The position numbers and the translations under genes are program-made. From the NCBI GenBank assembly GCA_900708905.1, contig CAADRB010000028.1, positions 1,660,221 through 1,724,220 on the forward strand: a DNA stretch of 64,000 nt, read 5' to 3'. A model generated the notes under the pieces. It worked only from the letters and a program-made list of their open reading frames with translations. It was not told the origin of the DNA and ran no database searches. This document shows, one piece after another, positions 34,631 through 47,070 of the stretch. Position 1 is the stretch's first letter, and each line of letters opens with the position of its first letter. The DNA comes from Hymenolepis diminuta. Its lineage: Eukaryota; Platyhelminthes; Cestoda; Cyclophyllidea; Hymenolepididae.

Positions 34631-37600
34631 CTTTACAAGAATTCATTCAAATAGCACTTGTTAGACAAAATAACTGAAATGATAGTTTAATTGCATAAAT
34701 AGATACAATACCTGACAAGCCAGTTAAAAGAAATTACAAGTGATTTTAGTTTAGTGTAGCATTACGACCCTTCAATCTAATTTCAAATAATTGAAACAAG
34801 TTAGGTTTATTTTTTCCCACAAAATAGATCTTTTTAGCATTAGACAATAGGAAATTCTCTTCTTGTAGGACAATCTCTCAGTGATCTAGTTATTTGCAGA
34901 AAAGTCAGGAAGATCTCAGTCCTCATGCGGAAAATTTACCTCTATTTCTATATCTTTTAGTCTGTTTAATAAAACTATAACCTAAATTTAGTTTTATTTT
35001 AAAATTTGAACAAATGAATTCCTTTGTAATTAATCACTGTTTCACGCTTAACCAACTCCACAAAACGAGACGGAGACTGTGACGGTACAATTATTTAAGA
35101 AAGAAATCAGGGAGAAAGTGTCAGCGTCGAAGCAAAGATATCAAATTGTGGCTAGAGAGGAAATTCCACTAAATGGGAAATTATTAATGGGTATAATTGA
35201 TGGGCAGCTTAAGGATAGAGAGATGAGTTATATATAAAAGAGCGCAAGACCTAAAGTCATTGCATAGACATCAAAGGAACTTGTACCTGAGAGCTCTGAT
35301 GTTAGTATTTTTTATAGATAAGTTAACCTTTTATGATACTAAACCAGTTGTCAAGAAACTCCGATTAAATATTTTCTCGAAGTATAGAATCCTTAATGGA
35401 TACAAATGTATGCCAATTTATATTGACTCTATGAAAAAGGAACTATCTTTCTTAAATTGATTTGTTCCTTTTCTTGAAAAAATGTCTTTCAACATCATTT
35501 TGTATAGACAGGAACTGCGCTACTTCAGGAAGCAAATTACTAAAGCCACAAGCTATATTTAAGCTCTGATTTATCATAGTGCACTAACAAAGAGTCAGAT
35601 GGTATTGTTTGGATCATTTCAGCATAATCAGGGAATGCAGTCTACGGTAAGTCTTAAATAACTGGGTCATTAGAGTATTTTACCTAAATGTGCATTAAAA
35701 TGAAGTAATCTATCATTGAATATACGCCGAAAGACAAGTTGTGAATTAACGTAAACACGCTAAATATGATTTATCATTTTGACCTTAAAGTCTCAAATTG
35801 ATTCTCTTAAAGGCATCAGCGTGCTACAATGCAAAAACGACTAAGTTACCAGATTTGACCTCAGCAATTGCGCATAACCTTCATTCAATCAACTTTGAAA
35901 TATTTTAAGGTGATTTTCTGGATCATAGATCGCACAAAAAAGAGAAGCGCGACCAATAAATTACATAAACGGAATTTTTTATTAATTCAAGCAACTGTTC
36001 TAAGACAAAAAAGCTTGAGTAATTTTGAGTTAATTTAAAATAGATAAATTCGGTATTTAGACTGACCTGACGGATCAGAAATGTTCAAAAACGGCATCCC
36101 TTTATCTCCTCATGTATCTGGGGGAAGGTTTAATCTGTCCACAAAATTGCGATCTAGAAAATATTGCCTTTGGTTTCTGATTGAGCTGTAGAAGACCTGA
36201 GATTCCATATACTTTGTTGTCCAAGTTACCGTTATGAACTATCTACTGATATCACCAATTAAGCCATAGTAAGAATATTCGAATGTGGATTACTTGAAAA
36301 CAAATCTAAGATCGCTTAGGATCATGGTATAATAATTTCATACTAACAACAGTCATTGTTAGCTACTTACCTGTTTTAAAGTAAGTATGAGTTACCAATG
36401 CCGCCTTTTACAGAAAGTGGAAAAGACTGCACCATAAAGGCCACTAATTTGCTAAAAGTTATACTTAGCTTTAAGCACATTACCGTGTACTAAGGAACTT
36501 TTTCATCCACAGAAAGTGCTACTCTGCAGAAAAACCTGTTAGAAAAATTATTATTTTCGCCCGCTCCCAATACTTCTTTTATAAGTAAAGATTTAACTTC
36601 CTTCTTTATTGCCCCACTGATAAAAGATGCTTTGTAATTTTGCCTATTGATTTAAGCCGATACTGAATGAGACTGAGTTTCGGTGATATACACATATTTA
36701 CCATAACGTTCCTGGTGTTCTGCTGTAGGATATGGGCTTCTGTGTTAAGTGACTACATTACCGTGCTTTCTAGATTGGTGGCTCTGTGAGATTACTATCG
36801 GTACTTCCAGTTTGAAAAGTTACAGCACCACATTTCAGGTCGCATTATGTAGATACGAAAAATTCAAAAAATAAAATGAAGAGGACACTCAACATTGAAT
36901 GATTTATCGATATGACCTTTAATGAATCCTGTTTAACCGGTAACAAGATAATATGCAGACAAAAGTGAGCCACCAAAATGTCTATAATCGATCGCTCATA
37001 ATGAACCAAATTAATTATTGCGTCCCATTTTAAGGCTAAATGGTCGGCTAAATTTAAACCTGAATTTCATCCAAGTTTAAGCTTCCCTCAGTACTTCTTA
37101 AGTTTAAGTCCTGCAATTTTAAGTCGGAGACCAGTTTTTTAACACTTGCCAACCCTTTTGTATCAATTTTCACAGCTTTACTTGACGTCTATTATCTTAT
37201 AATCTTTTCTACTTATGAATTAAATTCAGATTAAGTTTTGATTTGAAAATTCAGATTGGCACTGTTAACTTGAATTTCTGATATATTACCCAAGAGTTTC
37301 AAATTAATTGCTCTGTTCAGTACTTAATGATGTCTTGAATATGTTATTTTTCCTTCAGGATTGAAATTAATAAAAGTATCCGGACAATTTTTGGAAGCAT
37401 CTGAAAAAAAGTCACTAATCTCTCACTCTGTACGAAGATTATTTGAATTCCAATAAGATATATAGTGATATTACTAAATATAATAGTGCACAAAAATTTT
37501 CGCCAAATGAAAGAATGTCCGGTTTATCGATCTGTAAAATTTTCCGTCTACTACCAATGCGCTTTGGAGCTTTCGTGAGTCTTTTGAATAAGCCTTGGCA

Positions 37601-38244
37601 ATAATAGGTCTAATTACAAGATCTAATCATTCAGTTTATATCGAATGATTAACAAAGAGCAAGTCATGTACTTGCCCTATAATTAATGTTTAAAATATGA
37701 ACATACCTCAGTCGCGTTCGCTTCAAATACAAATGATAACAACTTTGATTTAAAATTGAACCACCTTTTAATAAAAAAAATATTTGAGTTTTTAATATAA
37801 GAAGGCAATTACTAAATGATTAAAAATCTTTATTTTAGACGATAAAAGAAACATTTATAACATTTACTTAAGTTTAATATAAAAGCTTATAGATCATCTC
37901 TCTCTAAATAGATAAAATGGAAACATGGTTAATTTTACATTATTAGTAAAATAAAAGTAATATAGTACTTAAACAAAAAAGACAAATTTTATTATGTTCG
38001 TTATTTTTATTTTTAAGAACGTTGGAATTTAATAATGATGTAAATCATGCTGCTTGAAAAATCCTTTAAAAATTGACTACAATCAAATCAAGTCACGTGA
38101 GATCCAATCAATCAAACAACGCGTTTTTCATTTGACAAGCCGTCTTTACGTTGATTAAGGGTTACTTAATTAAAGAATACAAAACATAAACGCGATTAGC
38201 TGTCAAAGAACAATGGTCAGTGGAATTTCTCTTCATTTCATCTA
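34631..38244. other. Gene-poor stretch upstream of the kinase gene
   Basis: No exon recognised. Gag/protease parts of the retroelement would be expected immediately right of 34630 but were not seen. The kinase gene's promoter and any untranslated first exon must lie here or further left, but no diagnostic core element stands out. Confidence 0.35.
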
Positions 38245-39243
38245 ATGGGTATTTTTCAACACAAAGTGAAATCAAGTATCAAAGAACAAATGAAAAGCTT
38301 ATTTTCGCGTAACCCGATCCCTCGAAAGGAAAACGTGGTGTCAAGGGTCCCAGAAGATGCCAGTCAAGTTAATCCCTTTGAATTAAAAATTACAAAGAAT
38401 TCTGGAAGAAGTTATGGAGATCGTACTCAACGTTTGCCATCTAAGAGAAGTTCTGAATTCAATCAAAGTAAGAGAAATAACTGCCAACATTACGTTGGAA
38501 AGGCTCCAGAATTCGGCGATTCAAAGGTTAATTCTCATCATCGCAAATACAAGTGCCCTTCAAAGTGTTGTTCGTCTGTCGACACAGATAGCAGAAATAG
38601 TTCAGCTACATCTCACTACGACAGGAAGAGGTACCCTAATATTAATCACCCAATTTTTCGTAGCCGCACAAGATCTGTTATTAAACGCTCTCTTGATGCT
38701 CAAAAGAGGTCTGAAAGTCGCAAATCAGGCAGCTTGGTAGATAAATCTGCTGAGAAATCTAAGAATAACTACAACAGATGGAGACAACACTCTGGTGAGT
38801 CTCAAAAGAAGACTACCTTTTCCAACCAAAGTCGTAGTTTGCCTCAAAATGTCGTTCAACAATACAGTAGGAAGAATATTCATCAAAGCATACGAAGGCA
38901 CGTGAATTCCTGCAGAGTGCCTAGAGGATCTAATTTCTACGGAGATAGACGTCCAAAATCACGGAATGAGTACTACAATGAAAGAATTAATCAAAATAAA
39001 ATTCAATGGTGGAGTAGTACATCATTTTCATCAGACGTTTCAATGGAATTCTGGAAAAGAAGAAATGCAATTGACAATCAGAAAGGCAATTTAAAAAGCC
39101 ACACCTGGATGCTCAAGTCTAGAAAGAAAACTTGTCTTCCAGCGGATAAGAAGAGTACTGCTTCTCAATATGATAACATATCCGCAGAAAACAGAACACA
39201 TATGAAGCAAACATTAAGAATTTGCTCTAGTAAGCTTCATTAC
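38245..39243 (+). CDS. Kinase gene exon 1: basic N-terminal region
   Basis: 333 codons starting MGIFQHKVKSSIKEQ and ending SSKLHY before a GTAAAG donor. The composition is dominated by Ser, Arg, Lys, Asn and Gln with no domain visible. MG at the start might suggest myristoylation, but His at position 6 does not fit the consensus. Without splicing the frame ends five codons later at a TAG (39256-39258). Confidence 0.85.
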
Positions 39244-42200
39244 GTAAAGTGCATATAGGTTACAATAAAATCTTCTCAATTTAGATTCTAACTGATTATC
39301 TAATTTCATTAAAGAATTCCAGAATAAACATTATGAAACGAAAAGAGATAAGTCATCACGATCGATTAAGAACAATACCTATACCGTTGTTGAAAATAAG
39401 TGTAACACAAGTATAAAATCAGAGCGTATGAAATCATCTCTGAAATATACCCAAGAAAACAACAAACCTTTGTTTACAAACACTCTCTGTCCCCAAAAAA
39501 AACATGAAATTTTTTCCTCTGATAAACCATGCGTCTGTATGAAGATTGAAAAAATGAAATTCCTTCAAGCAGGATCCGTGGTTTATGAATGGCATAAGGC
39601 AGAAGCAGAGACTGTCGGCGGAAAAGATGTTAAAATTCCCGAGTCCTCGCCATCTTTGGATGATTTCAAATTAATGAGTCCAGCTAAAGTGAGTACTGGA
39701 GGTCAAGGAACAGTGGCTTGGGTTCATTTGCCTAACACCACTATGCAGTACGCTCTAAAATTTAAATATAGACATGCAAAAAGTGATAAGACTTGGATTA
39801 TTGAACGTCGTGAAGCAAAACTCTTGCAGAAAGTCAAACATTCATTCATTGTTGAGTAAGTATATTTATCAAAATGCGTTCCTGCGTAATCATAGTATAT
39901 TTGAGAGGGAATGTCGATTAATTGAAAGTTCCAAAATTCCTAGGAGGCTTAGTTTCTTCCGCTACAATATATGCACACCTTAGATTTTGCTTGTCACATT
40001 TGACTTAAACACAAAGAGAGAAAGAGAGAGAACAAGATAACGCAGAATATTAGTTGCTTTAATACAATTTATTAATCCAATAGATACAGATATATAAGAA
40101 TAAAGCCATTGTGAAATTCCTGAATTTCGAAGGTCAAAACACCACCGGACAGATGACAGTTTTGTTTCGACAATATGTGAAATTGTCAGGAACGGCGTGC
40201 GCCAAAATATTGATAAGCAAAGGTGCGACTTAGAAACTACTTACGGAACTCGCACATTCCGAGGTGAAAATTAAACTCTGCGGCTTTAAACTTAGTATAC
40301 TGGTGTCATGTTGACAAAATTTTTAAAATAATTGATGAATGAAAGTTTTAAACAGAGAAAATAAGATTTACCAGGGAAACGAAAGAGCCTTAGTTCACGT
40401 GACTTCACTAGGATAAAGTTATTTTACTGTTAATATTGATTTCGACAGTACCTTATGATTGGTCCATATTATTGAATAGAACGTTTGTATCAAAACATTC
40501 AGGTGATTTTTAGTTGTCTGATACTGAGAGACTGTTATGCCTGAAAGTAAGTTCAGGGTTTCACTATAACTAAAGACCTAGAATCTTTGCTTCATTTAAC
40601 TGAATCAAGGATAATTTTTTGTTCCAGATGCATAGATTTAATTTATTTTCCCAAACATTTAGAAAATTATTATTTCAGTAATGCTTAAAGCAATCCAATT
40701 TCATAGGCATTAAGTAGAGGCTTAATGCAATTTATGTGCTAGTTTTTCACATTTTTGTGCGAAAAGGCGCTCAGTTTTATTTGAAAGAGAATAGAAAAAC
40801 ATCCTTATACCGCTCCACGCACGAAGGCAAAAGAGGAGAATAAATGAAGCTTGGAAAGAGGAAACCGCTTTTCATGAAATTTTAACTAACAATAATTTGT
40901 GAGGAGTTAAATAGAAGGCAGTAAGTACTGAAATTAGGGCTCTAATATTGGTCAGAGGATTTTCCCAAATCAAATCATCAGGTGTTTATCATATAATTAA
41001 AGTTATGAATAAAAATTTATTGTCTTCGAGAGTTAATAAAAATAGGAACATTTTGTTTATCTATTCAAAAATTTTAAAAGTTCTGTAACAAATATGATAG
41101 CAAATGAGAAAACACCTCTAAATTTATCCTTTAGCATTTAATTTAAACTGGATTATCTGAGCATGAATAGGATCACTTGATAAGCGCCAGCCCTGAGATC
41201 AAATTTATCATCTTTCTCTAATGCTCAATTTTGTAATAATTTATTTACTTGGATGTAGATTGCATTCTTAACATCTTTAATAACGCTACAATGACTTCAT
41301 TACTTTTCTTCCATAAGGAATCATCTAACTACTAGAAGAGTTTATTTATAAGAATGGTATAATGATGTGTACTCTAATTCATCTACGCAAATCGGGTTTC
41401 CTCATTAGGTAATAATCTACAAAGCATGTTACAACTGAGAGTTGAAATTCGACTAAGCTAGCAGCCTCGATTTCAGTACAAAGCATTCATTAGTACGTGG
41501 AATAACATGGAAGAACACGAACGAATGAGAACCTCAGACTGTAGATTTACTTAGCCAAAGTTCAAGGCTGACGGAGACGGACCTTTACATACTTTTTTTA
41601 TGCTTACATACATACATGACTACATACTTTAGTCATGCAACAATGTGCATGCGATCAATCTACACATAGTCCACCGAAACACACTTTATATTTTGGAGAG
41701 AAATGTTTCAACTGGACAAAAATAACCATTTTCTGGTAAAGGGTGGTTACACTTTTCCGGAATAGCGATAATATCTGTTTTTTAACATAAATATACGAAA
41801 CGCAATAGTTTCTTCATGCAAAAATATTGAAATACGGTAAATAGAAAATCATTCATTCGAAATCTTTAAACTTTTATATCATATAACCCTAAATGGGATG
41901 GGAATTTTTCGAAAAATAAGGGACATTTAAAACCAATTAATTATTGTTAAGATAAATTTTTTTACTTCTCATGAAATTTTTCATTAGTCATCAAATACTT
42001 TCTCAAATTGCCTTGTTTCAAAATATCAATTTCTCATCAATCTTTTCCGCTATTTATTATTTTAAATTACTCTTTTATTTTTTAAGCTAGCTTTTAATTT
42101 TGTTAGCAAAGATTTCCGACTGTGAACTCAGTGAAAATATCTTGATCTAACAAAATTGTTGCTGATTTGAATGAAAGAAAACGTATAAGATGATTTTCCA

Positions 42201-45200
42201 TTTTTGTTAATGAACAATTAAGCTACCTAGCTAAACAGTAGTAAATTAATGAATCTTATTGTTTTTCATTTGTTTCAGGTGACTGGTAAAAGATTAGTCA
42301 CAACCAGTATTTGAACAAAGAGATGTAGAGCTGTCAAAATCACATTTTCTGAAGTGGGAGATGGTCTCTTTCTTGAGGTTTTATCTAAATTCATCTTTGT
42401 CCTTTATGTCAATAGAATTCTTAGAAAGTTGTATTAAGTTAGAAATTAGTTGTCGTGGCGGTTGTAAGAGGGAGCACTTGTGCTGATTGTCAGATTTTAG
42501 AGGTAAAATTCTGCATTCTTCAGTATTTTCAGTGTTCTTTATAACCTGGTGGATATTAAAAGGAAAATTAATTCTCAAATTGTTAAAAGTAGGAAATCGC
42601 ATTGCGATAAAAATTTTTATCTGTATAGTACCAAGGCTTTTAAAAGTGACATAAACTGAGGTTCGCAGTAATATTTTCTCACTTTTAGAACATATCATAT
42701 CTACGAAACGGACTCGGCTCTATTTATGGCATTTGAATATCTGAGCGGCGGATGTTTGTGGCACCACATTGCCAGAATCGGTGTGCTTCCGGAGGGATAC
42801 GCTGTCTACTACGCCGCTTGTATCCTCACCGCTTTGTCATATCTTCACGAAAGAGGCATTGTTTACAGGTGAATTTTGAGTTTTACCCACGGCTTGCCAT
42901 CTGTGAAAAACATACATGATGCAAAAGTAAGAGAAGTTTAATTTATTAGTCAAGTCAATTACAGGGGCTTGTTGGCCAATAGAATATATTCAATTTAAGT
43001 TTGAAGAAAACACTCGGATTCTTGATAGGGCTCTTACTCTCATGCGGAACAAGTAGCATCCTCATACTGGAAGGTTAAAGTTTGTCGCCTTCAGGTGTTT
43101 TCATAAGTGACTTCCCATCCCGATCACCTAAATTCAATGCTTTCGTCAAAGCTGGAGATTATTGACTAAATTTGGACGACCTTTAAAGAACTGGGAAAGT
43201 GCACTAATGTCTTCTTCTATTGAAAGAAATTGAAATTAAGCATAAATTAATACATATAGGGGCAGATTCTATTTCAAAAAGCTCTACGATTTAATAACCA
43301 TGAAATATCCTCATTTTTAGCTTTTGCTACTTTTTAATGTAGTTTCTGTCAGTTATTTTTCTGTCAGTTGAATGTTTTACTAAGGCACAACGATATACTT
43401 ATATTTAACAAATACATGGCTAAATATTCACTAGATGGCTTTCGCTTGAGATTGAGTTTATTCTTCATAAGTGATATAAACAGTTTGAATTCACTGAGCT
43501 GGACGCTTGTCCACCCATTCCGTAATAGTTCAAAACTGTATTGTGGAGAACATTTTAGACCTAGTGGTTTTAGATTTAGTTTTTATTAATGAATCTGGAC
43601 TGAGTAGCATTTCAAGTACAATGGACGCTTAGCGAAACAAAAATGTTGATAAACGGAGATAAATGGACACCCCATTTGTGGCATCTTTTGACTTTCTACA
43701 ATTTAAAACAAGATTGTATGGTCTTGAACAATCTAGACTCTTTCCTACTCACTGAAACATTTGTCGATAAGAATCTGACCAAACGTTTTCATCCTAGGAT
43801 CCACTGAAAATTAAAGGAACATTATTAGTTATTACTAACTATGCAGGGTTTTCTAACACATTTAATTTCACCCCAATCCCATGAAAAGATATTAAGTGGA
43901 ATTTCAAAATGTTTGGAAAGATTTAAAGTACTTTTTCTTAAAAGTTCACTGAAGAAATAGTTCAAAATCCCTTTGCCAAAGGAGTGTGGTAAGTTAATCC
44001 TGAATTTTAAGAGGATATAAAGTTATATATAACGTATGCAGCGTTTCATCATGATACATAAATTCAGGGATAAGACTAAAATATACTAAAATACGAATAT
44101 ATTTTTTGATTTATTCAGCCGTTTGTAAAAAGCTTCTACTTTTTTTAAAATATAATTAGTTACCTTTCAAGCAAATAGAAAACTAACAGTTAGTATTTTG
44201 TAGCACGTGAAAAATTCACAAATGGTTGCACAAATGGAATTTGGGTTTTGAGACAATTTCATAGGTAAAATTAATACACTTAAACAAGAAAATTTTCTTT
44301 TGTCTTAAAATCATTTTTTTTCCTTTAAAGAGACATGAAGGCAGAGAACATAGTTCTTGACTATCAGCATCGCCCAAAGCTCATAGACTTTGGAATGGCC
44401 AAATACTTTCCATCAGTAAAGCGAGAAATGCGTCTAAATGGATCAAGAGAGAATAATCAGTCATCTGGATCTCCAGTAGGGAAGGAGATTTTGCACAGAC
44501 TCCACAGCTACTGGGCATCTCCCGATATTGATTCAGATGATGAAGTAGACGATCCACCCACGAGGTACTATTATGCTGCCTACTTGGCGCCAGAGATTTA
44601 TGAAATGCCTACAGAATCAAATCAATTTATCGACTCATGGGGTCTTGGATATTTGATACTAGAAATGGTCCTTGGCTATGGAATGTACGTCATCCGCATA
44701 TATAACATGTGGCTATAAAGAATCGCTTACTTAGTAAAACAAAATTTTTATCTTTTACTATTACTTCCAAAGTGGTTTGGATAGGATTGCATTCTAGTGT
44801 CCAGGTACTTGAATTTGAATTCTCATCACCACTGCTTTGATTACGTAATTAGAGTTATGATTTTGCATATATGTATGCTTTTGTCCTAATATTGAGGGAA
44901 ACAGATTCATGTGCGTTAATAGCAAAAATATTTTGCCTATATTCCCTCACTGATAAGTCTAGAGTTGAAACCTTGCCTACAAGAATGGAACGAATTTACC
45001 TTATTATGGTCACATGTATGTATTTATGGTTTGAAGTACTTGTATCGATCGCCCAGCATCCGGATATTGGTCTCACAAGTCACCAAAATCTTTACAAAGT
45101 GAGTTCTTTGTGTGTTTTTAACTTTTTCGTTAAGGTTTCGGTTTTGAAAAGGTCATGGCTGTGGGATGCTAACTATGAATATAGAAACAAGAAATTCAGA

Positions 45201-47070
45201 AGAATTTGAGCAAGGAATGGCCAGAGGCTGTGAGATTAGAGTTTCTTGATATAGATTATAATTAACGACTCTTAATTTTGTTTAAAGGGAATTAAAATAA
45301 GCTAAAAGGAAAAAATACAAAGATCCTTCTAATCTTTGAGTATAATTGTCTATATAGCAACAAATATTTGAACTTTCATTCAAAGCTCGATTTTTATATA
45401 AAAAAATGCAAACATTTTTCAGGAAGTGAAATGGAAAATCCAACCCGCTTCGTTATACATAGTAATATTAATTCTGACAGACTCAAGAGCCACAACTTCT
45501 TTGCCCGTACTTTGTTTATTCCCCACAATTGCACTTTTCACTATTTTAGCATTAATACAACAGTTCTTTTTCTTTATATCCACCCTCCCCCCCTCCACCT
45601 AACCAAATTCCTCTAACACTATAGGTCAATGGAGTGTTTGACATTTTTTTGGTACGATTAGGATGTGAATAATGAGTACATGTTGTTTGTTTTGAGCTGT
45701 AGAACAGAATAGAGCATCAGAAACCTTAGTGATTATGCCGATTTATTTCTCTCAGATGGTAAATGTTGCAAAATTCTAAAATTATGATTGTGTTAATTAC
45801 GAGATTTTTTGTCAACTCAATTAAGGTTAAATATAAATTTTACTATTTAAATGTCGACAGTAATTACCAATTCCATTCAGGAGATCACAAAACTAAATTT
45901 GCAGTTTGAAACATCTAATGAAAGAAAAGAAAGAAAGAAAAGAGCAATATTTCATACTGTGTTTTTTGTAAGAAGGCATTACTCTGTCGAGACAAGTCAA
46001 AAAATCAAATTTAATTACTCAATAAAACAACGACTCCGTAATTTGCCTATCATATATAAAAAAACATAGCGAATAAATAATATCCTATTTTAGGCTCTCC
46101 CCTAGTTTTGTTTTAAATCTAGAATAGTTAATTGAAGTGGATTTAAAATAGGCGGAGATTAAAAACTCCCTTGCTTAATCGTATTTTAAAAGTGCAATTC
46201 ATGAAAGCAATCCGGAAAACTCCACTAATTATTGAATAAATTAAAGACCCTATATAATTTACGCTTTCAGAACGATAATTGCCCTTGTATTAGCATATAT
46301 ATTGCCTTGGGCAATCACCTCTAACGGCCATATTGAATGTAAATCTATGCAAATGACGATATATAACAAATTCTCTTGGACATATTTTTCAAATTTAGAC
46401 TTAGCGACGTTCAGCATATACCTACACTCTTTGAAACAAAAAGCGCTTCAATCTAATTAACATTTAGTGTGCTTTTTCATGTTGTAGATTTCGGCCAATT
46501 CCTTGGGCAAGCATTAAAGGTCAACATCTCAATCAGGAATGGAAACTTTATTTACCACCTAATTTACTCAAGAAGCTGACCCCAAGATGTCGTAGTCTGA
46601 TTTTTAAGATGCTTATCCGACAGCCCCAATCTCGACTCACGGTAAAGGAAGCAATGAGACATTCATTCTTCTGCCGGGTTCCTTGGACTAATCTCTATAC
46701 CCTTCCTGGACCAGATCTTTCAAAATTTCAAAACCCCGAAGAATTTCACCAGCATCACTCCAAAAACCTCTTTGATAGTTTTGATCGTAAGCCAAAATTT
46801 TTCACAGCAAAGAAATCGCACAATCCACACCCAATATATTGGATGATTTATAAACCCAGAATACAAAACAGAAGGGACACTTGTGAATTTGCTTCAAACA
46901 AGACTAACCCTGGAAAACACATTGAAGAAGTAGTTGCTACGCATAGAATCAGTAGTAGTCGAAAGGTTAATGAACTGCGAAATGATCGGATGTGCTATCT
47001 GGAAAATAATGTCAATGGTCTGGAAAGAATCAGAAACCCTACAATGAATATCCTCAGAGAAAATATGTAG
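38245..47070 (+). CDS. AGC-like Ser/Thr protein kinase with long basic N-terminus and modified activation segment
   Basis: Five exons (38245-39243, 39323-39855, 42689-42868, 44331-44684 and 46488-47070) join in frame to 2,649 nt, giving 882 residues and a stop. Residues 1-447 are basic, Ser/Arg/Lys/Asn-rich and probably disordered. The kinase domain spans about 448-750. It has a glycine loop STGGQGTV (first glycine replaced by Ser), catalytic Lys479 in YALK and alphaC Glu497. YRDMKAEN follows, with Asp572, Lys574 and Asn577; Tyr in place of His is typical of AGC kinases. DFG is at 590-592, APE at 657-659, the helix-F Asp is at 672, and QPQSRLT closes the domain. All catalytic residues are present, so activity is likely. 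The DFG-APE interval is about 64 residues against about 20 in PKA. It holds an acidic insert, and the usual T-loop TxCGTPEY is replaced by YYYAAYLAPE. An in-frame TAG at 38197 with no intervening ATG supports the start. The substrate is unknown. Confidence 0.9.
39244..39322 (+). other. 79-nt intron 1 of the kinase gene
   Basis: Starts GTAAAG and ends aattccag. Removing it joins exon 1 (phase 0) to a frame that is open from 39323 through the glycine loop. Keeping it would end the protein at 39258 and leave the kinase domain without an upstream ATG until 39428. Confidence 0.65.
39323..39855 (+). CDS. Kinase gene exon 2: kinase lobe start
   Basis: Begins NKHYETKRDK and contains the glycine-rich loop (GGQGTV), the catalytic lysine (YALK) and the alphaC helix (IIERREAKLLQ). 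It ends within HSFIVE before a GTAAGT donor, leaving two bases. If translation instead began at the ATG at 39428, the protein would lose the basic N-terminus but keep the whole kinase domain. Confidence 0.85.
39856..42688 (+). other. Intron 2 of the kinase gene
   Basis: About 2.8 kb of AT-rich sequence with no recognised feature. The minus-strand frame at 42381-42698 overlaps the acceptor and has no support. Confidence 0.5.
42689..42868 (+). CDS. Kinase gene exon 3: hinge to catalytic loop
   Basis: The acceptor ctcacttttag ends at 42688 and the donor GTGAAT starts at 42869. It encodes ETYHIYETDSALFMAFEYLS (hinge), GGCLWHHI and the helix-E region ILTALSYLHERGIVY. It splits the Arg codon of the YRD motif, which exon 4 completes. 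Too short, without an ATG at its start, to be noticed as a stand-alone gene. Confidence 0.85.
42869..44330 (+). other. Intron 3 of the kinase gene
   Basis: About 1.5 kb, AT-rich, ending in a pyrimidine-rich tract and tttaaag. Nothing else was recognised. Confidence 0.5.
44331..44684 (+). CDS. Kinase gene exon 4: catalytic loop, DFG, acidic insert, APE, helix F
   Basis: Encodes RDMKAENIVLD, LIDFGMAKYF and a roughly 45-residue insert that includes HSYWASPDIDSDDEVDDPP. YYYAAYLAPEIYE and FIDSWGLGYLILEMVLGYG follow. The donor GTACGT leaves two bases of an Ile codon. The insert lies exactly where the regulatory T-loop phosphosite of AGC kinases normally sits. Confidence 0.9.
44685..46487 (+). other. 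Intron 4 of the kinase gene
   Basis: About 1.8 kb. A 112-codon frame at 44871-45209 and smaller ones have no splice or domain support. No repeat was recognised. Confidence 0.5.
46488..47070 (+). CDS. Kinase gene exon 5: C-lobe end and C-terminal tail
   Basis: The acceptor catgttgtag ends at 46487. It encodes FRPIPWASIKGQ, LYLPPNLLKKLTPRCRSLIF and QPQSRLTVKEAMRHSFF (subdomain XI). A tail with LFDSFDRKPKFF follows, loosely resembling the AGC C-tail, then a Lys/Asn/Arg-rich end and a TAG stop. No clear hydrophobic FxxF motif is present. An ATTAAA lies about 90 nt past the stop and may serve polyadenylation. Confidence 0.85.

Noticed and set aside
40235..40275. Fourth copy of repeat R2 (cttacggaactc)
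   Set aside because: Only about 12 nt match and the following sequence diverges immediately.
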